Of a stretch of DNA of 16,578 nt, positions 15,207 to 16,578 are shown one piece after another. The stretch covers positions 1 to 16,578 of the forward strand of contig MGPL01000119.1 of the NCBI GenBank assembly GCA_001797415.1, in the 5' to 3' direction. The translations under genes and the position numbers were made by a program. Positions within the stretch are counted from its first letter, which is position 1. Every line of letters starts with the position of its first letter. Below the pieces are notes generated by a model. The model was not told the DNA's origin, made no database searches, and was given only the letters and a program-made list of their open reading frames with translations. This DNA is from Deltaproteobacteria bacterium GWA2_55_10. GTDB taxonomy: Bacteria > Desulfobacterota > GWC2-55-46.

Positions 15207-15743
15207 CTAAACATAGTAGGGTTTCACGACCTCATCCCACTTGCCCTGTGTTTTTAATATCAGTTCGACCATCTCTCTTACCGCTCCCCTGCCGCCCGGC
15301 TTGCTGGAGACAAAGTCCGCCATCTCCCTGACCTCGTCTACCGCGTCCGCGACCGTTGCCGACAGGCCGACCCTGGTAAGCACCGGCAAGTCTATGATGT
15401 CGTCTCCCATGTAGGCCATCTCGGCTAATGCTATGCCGGTCCTGGCCGCTATATCGTCGAGTGAGCGCTTCTTGTCCTTCACGCCCTGGTATACCAGCGC
15501 AATCCCTAAATCCTGTGCCCTGTGGAAGACCACCTTTGACTCCCTTGCCGTTATTATGGCAGTCTCTATCCCGGCCCGCATGAGGAGCTTTATGCCGTGG
15601 CCGTCCTTGACGTCGAAAAACTTTGTCTCGGTCCCGGCAGCGTCAAATATTATCCTGCCGTCGGTGAGCACGCCGTCAACGTCGAAGATGACGAGCCTTA
15701 TCTTTTTTATTTTTTGCGCGAGCTTTGTATCGGGGGCAGGCAT
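15207..15743 (-). CDS. kdsC: 3-deoxy-D-manno-octulosonate 8-phosphate phosphatase
   Basis: 178 residues. KdsC removes phosphate from KDO-8-phosphate to give KDO, the inner-core sugar of LPS. It is a C0-type HAD enzyme acting as a tetramer in the cytoplasm. Seen: HAD motif I DVDGVLTDG (21-29), FFDVKDGHGIKLL with the family-specific KDGHG, motif II IITARES, Lys-containing motif III KDKK, and motif IV MGDDIIDLP (112-120). An in-frame extension to 15782 is open, but the ATG at 15743 has a GGAGG ribosome site 6 nt upstream and gives the normal length. It lies 55 nt after the glucanotransferase stop, with no promoter I would trust between, and precedes lptC by about 120 bp with a new promoter. The adjacent lpt genes support the call. 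Confidence 0.96.
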   Translation of the reverse strand: MPAPDTKLAQKIKKIRLVIFDVDGVLTDGRIIFDAAGTETKFFDVKDGHGIKLLMRAGIETAIITARESKVVFHRAQDLGIALVYQGVKDKKRSLDDIAARTGIALAEMAYMGDDIIDLPVLTRVGLSATVADAVDEVREMADFVSSKPGGRGAVREMVELILKTQGKWDEVVKPYYV

Positions 15744-15798
15744 CAAAGACCTCCGGATTATCGGTTTAATACCTTTTACCACAGGTCTTGATTGAGGT

Positions 15799-16578
15799 CT
15801 ATTCAGAAAGGCTTTTTGCGTTGACCCTGAAGGAGACCTTAAGCGGCCCCTTGCCAGGAAGCGCGGCAGGGAAAAGGAATAAGAGGCAGGAGCCCTGGTA
15901 TATCTTCTCGAATCCTCCTTCGGAGAGCGATACGGTATGCACGGGATGCCGCCAGAGCGCGGCAGGCCTGCTTAGTTCGATTGTCGCGGCAACGCCCTTC
16001 CACATGTCAACGAGCTTGAGCCTCTGGACGCTCCCGGCGATGCCGGTGCTGCCGAGGCCTATGCCGCCGCTCTCCTCGAGGTCGGCGTCTGCCTGATACT
16101 GCGAGGCAGGGCCGTCGCAGCACGGCAGGATGATGTTGAGCTCGACTCCGAAAAAGCCTTTGGCGCGGCCTGCTCCTGAGACGGCGTAGCTCATCTCGAA
16201 CGAATTCCTGCCAAAGGTCGAAAGGGTCTTCTCAATGGTGTGAACGCTTCCGAAGGCAAGGGCCTTCCTCTTCATGACCACCCTGTTCGGAAGTATTTCC
16301 CTGTCGTACTTTTTGCAGGCAAAGTCGCCTTCCTCTGTCCATGAGTTGGCGTAGAAGCTCTCCATCGTCAAATCCTCGCCGAAGAAATGGTCGATGAACG
16401 AAGACCTGCGGTTCCTGTCGTACCTGAGATAACGGTGCAGCCCCTCTTCCTTGACCTTTACGATATCGTGAATTGATTTTGTCCCGGTCTCGTTGCCGTC
16501 CTTCCCTGACTCCTCGAGCTTGTAATGATAACCCTCCAGGTATCTGGTGAGCGTATTCATGAGGTTCACGCCCTTGGG
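15799..16578 (-). CDS. C-terminal part of GH57-type 4-alpha-glucanotransferase/alpha-amylase (DUF1926 region), cut by window edge
   Basis: About 259 codons are visible and the frame is open at the right edge, so the N-terminal catalytic part lies outside. The visible start reads PKGVNLMNTLTRYLEGYH, followed by TKSIHDIVKVKEEGLHRYL and RRSSFIDHFFGEDLTMESF. These match, from memory, the C-terminal DUF1926 beta-sandwich region of GH57 4-alpha-glucanotransferases of the Thermococcus litoralis type. The rest (KLVDMWKGVAATIELSRPAALWRHPVHTV and following) fits the end of that domain, which is thought to help bind glucan. The GTG and ATG codons near 16569 and 16560 are internal, not the start. Such enzymes remodel maltodextrin or glycogen in the cytoplasm. 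The exact activity (transferase or amylase) cannot be decided without the catalytic domain. Confidence 0.85.
   Translation of the reverse strand, partial: PKGVNLMNTLTRYLEGYHYKLEESGKDGNETGTKSIHDIVKVKEEGLHRYLRYDRNRRSSFIDHFFGEDLTMESFYANSWTEEGDFACKKYDREILPNRVVMKRKALAFGSVHTIEKTLSTFGRNSFEMSYAVSGAGRAKGFFGVELNIILPCCDGPASQYQADADLEESGGIGLGSTGIAGSVQRLKLVDMWKGVAATIELSRPAALWRHPVHTVSLSEGGFEKIYQGSCLLFLFPAALPGKGPLKVSFRVNAKSLSE

Overview
The window reads as a chromosomal housekeeping and regulatory region of a Gram-negative bacterium, most likely of the deltaproteobacterial / Thermodesulfobacteriota type. The reasons are the LPS-export genes (lptA, lptB, lptC, kdsC), the kdsC-lptC-lptA-lptB-rpoN-hpf-ptsN-hprK-rapZ-PTS gene order (from memory, typical of Geobacter-like relatives), and a CheA whose middle region resembles myxobacterial Frz-type kinases. 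The DNA is GC-rich by eye, yet AGG (Arg) and ATA (Ile) codons are common. This placement is inference; no rRNA or other marker is present. Every gene I can support lies on the minus strand, so transcription runs from right to left. The long plus-strand frames are shadows of these genes.

Right to left: (1) 16578-15799, the C-terminal part of a GH57-type 4-alpha-glucanotransferase/amylase (DUF1926 region), cut by the window edge. (2) 15743-11619, kdsC, then a good sigma70-type promoter, then lptC-lptA-lptB and rpoN. A hairpin-rich, repeat-like spacer separates lptB from rpoN. (3) 11465-10926, hpf (long ribosome-hibernation factor) with its own promoter and terminator. (4) 10835-5492, a compact phosphotransfer operon: ptsN, hprK, rapZ, mannose-family IIA, mannose-family IIB, HPr and Enzyme I. 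No sugar permease (IIC/IID) is present, which suggests a regulatory PTS. It ends in a clear terminator. (5) 5386-2867, metK (own promoter) and ahcY, which make S-adenosylmethionine and remove S-adenosylhomocysteine. A perfect hairpin lies between them and a strong terminator follows ahcY. (6) 2780-1, a promoter, an unusually long and structured leader of about 240 nt, then cheA and cheW (cheW cut by the left edge), overlapping by 4 nt.

Functionally the window joins envelope biogenesis (LPS transport, KDO synthesis), alternative sigma factor RpoN, ribosome hibernation, a phosphoenolpyruvate-driven signalling chain, the methyl cycle and a chemotaxis-type signalling pair. I see no mobile element with a transposase, no CRISPR array, no tRNA or rRNA and no clearly new multi-gene system. 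The most interesting items are the structured cheA leader with competing helices, the permease-less PTS, the Frz-like CheA, a substituted RpoN box, and the repeat-like spacer upstream of rpoN.
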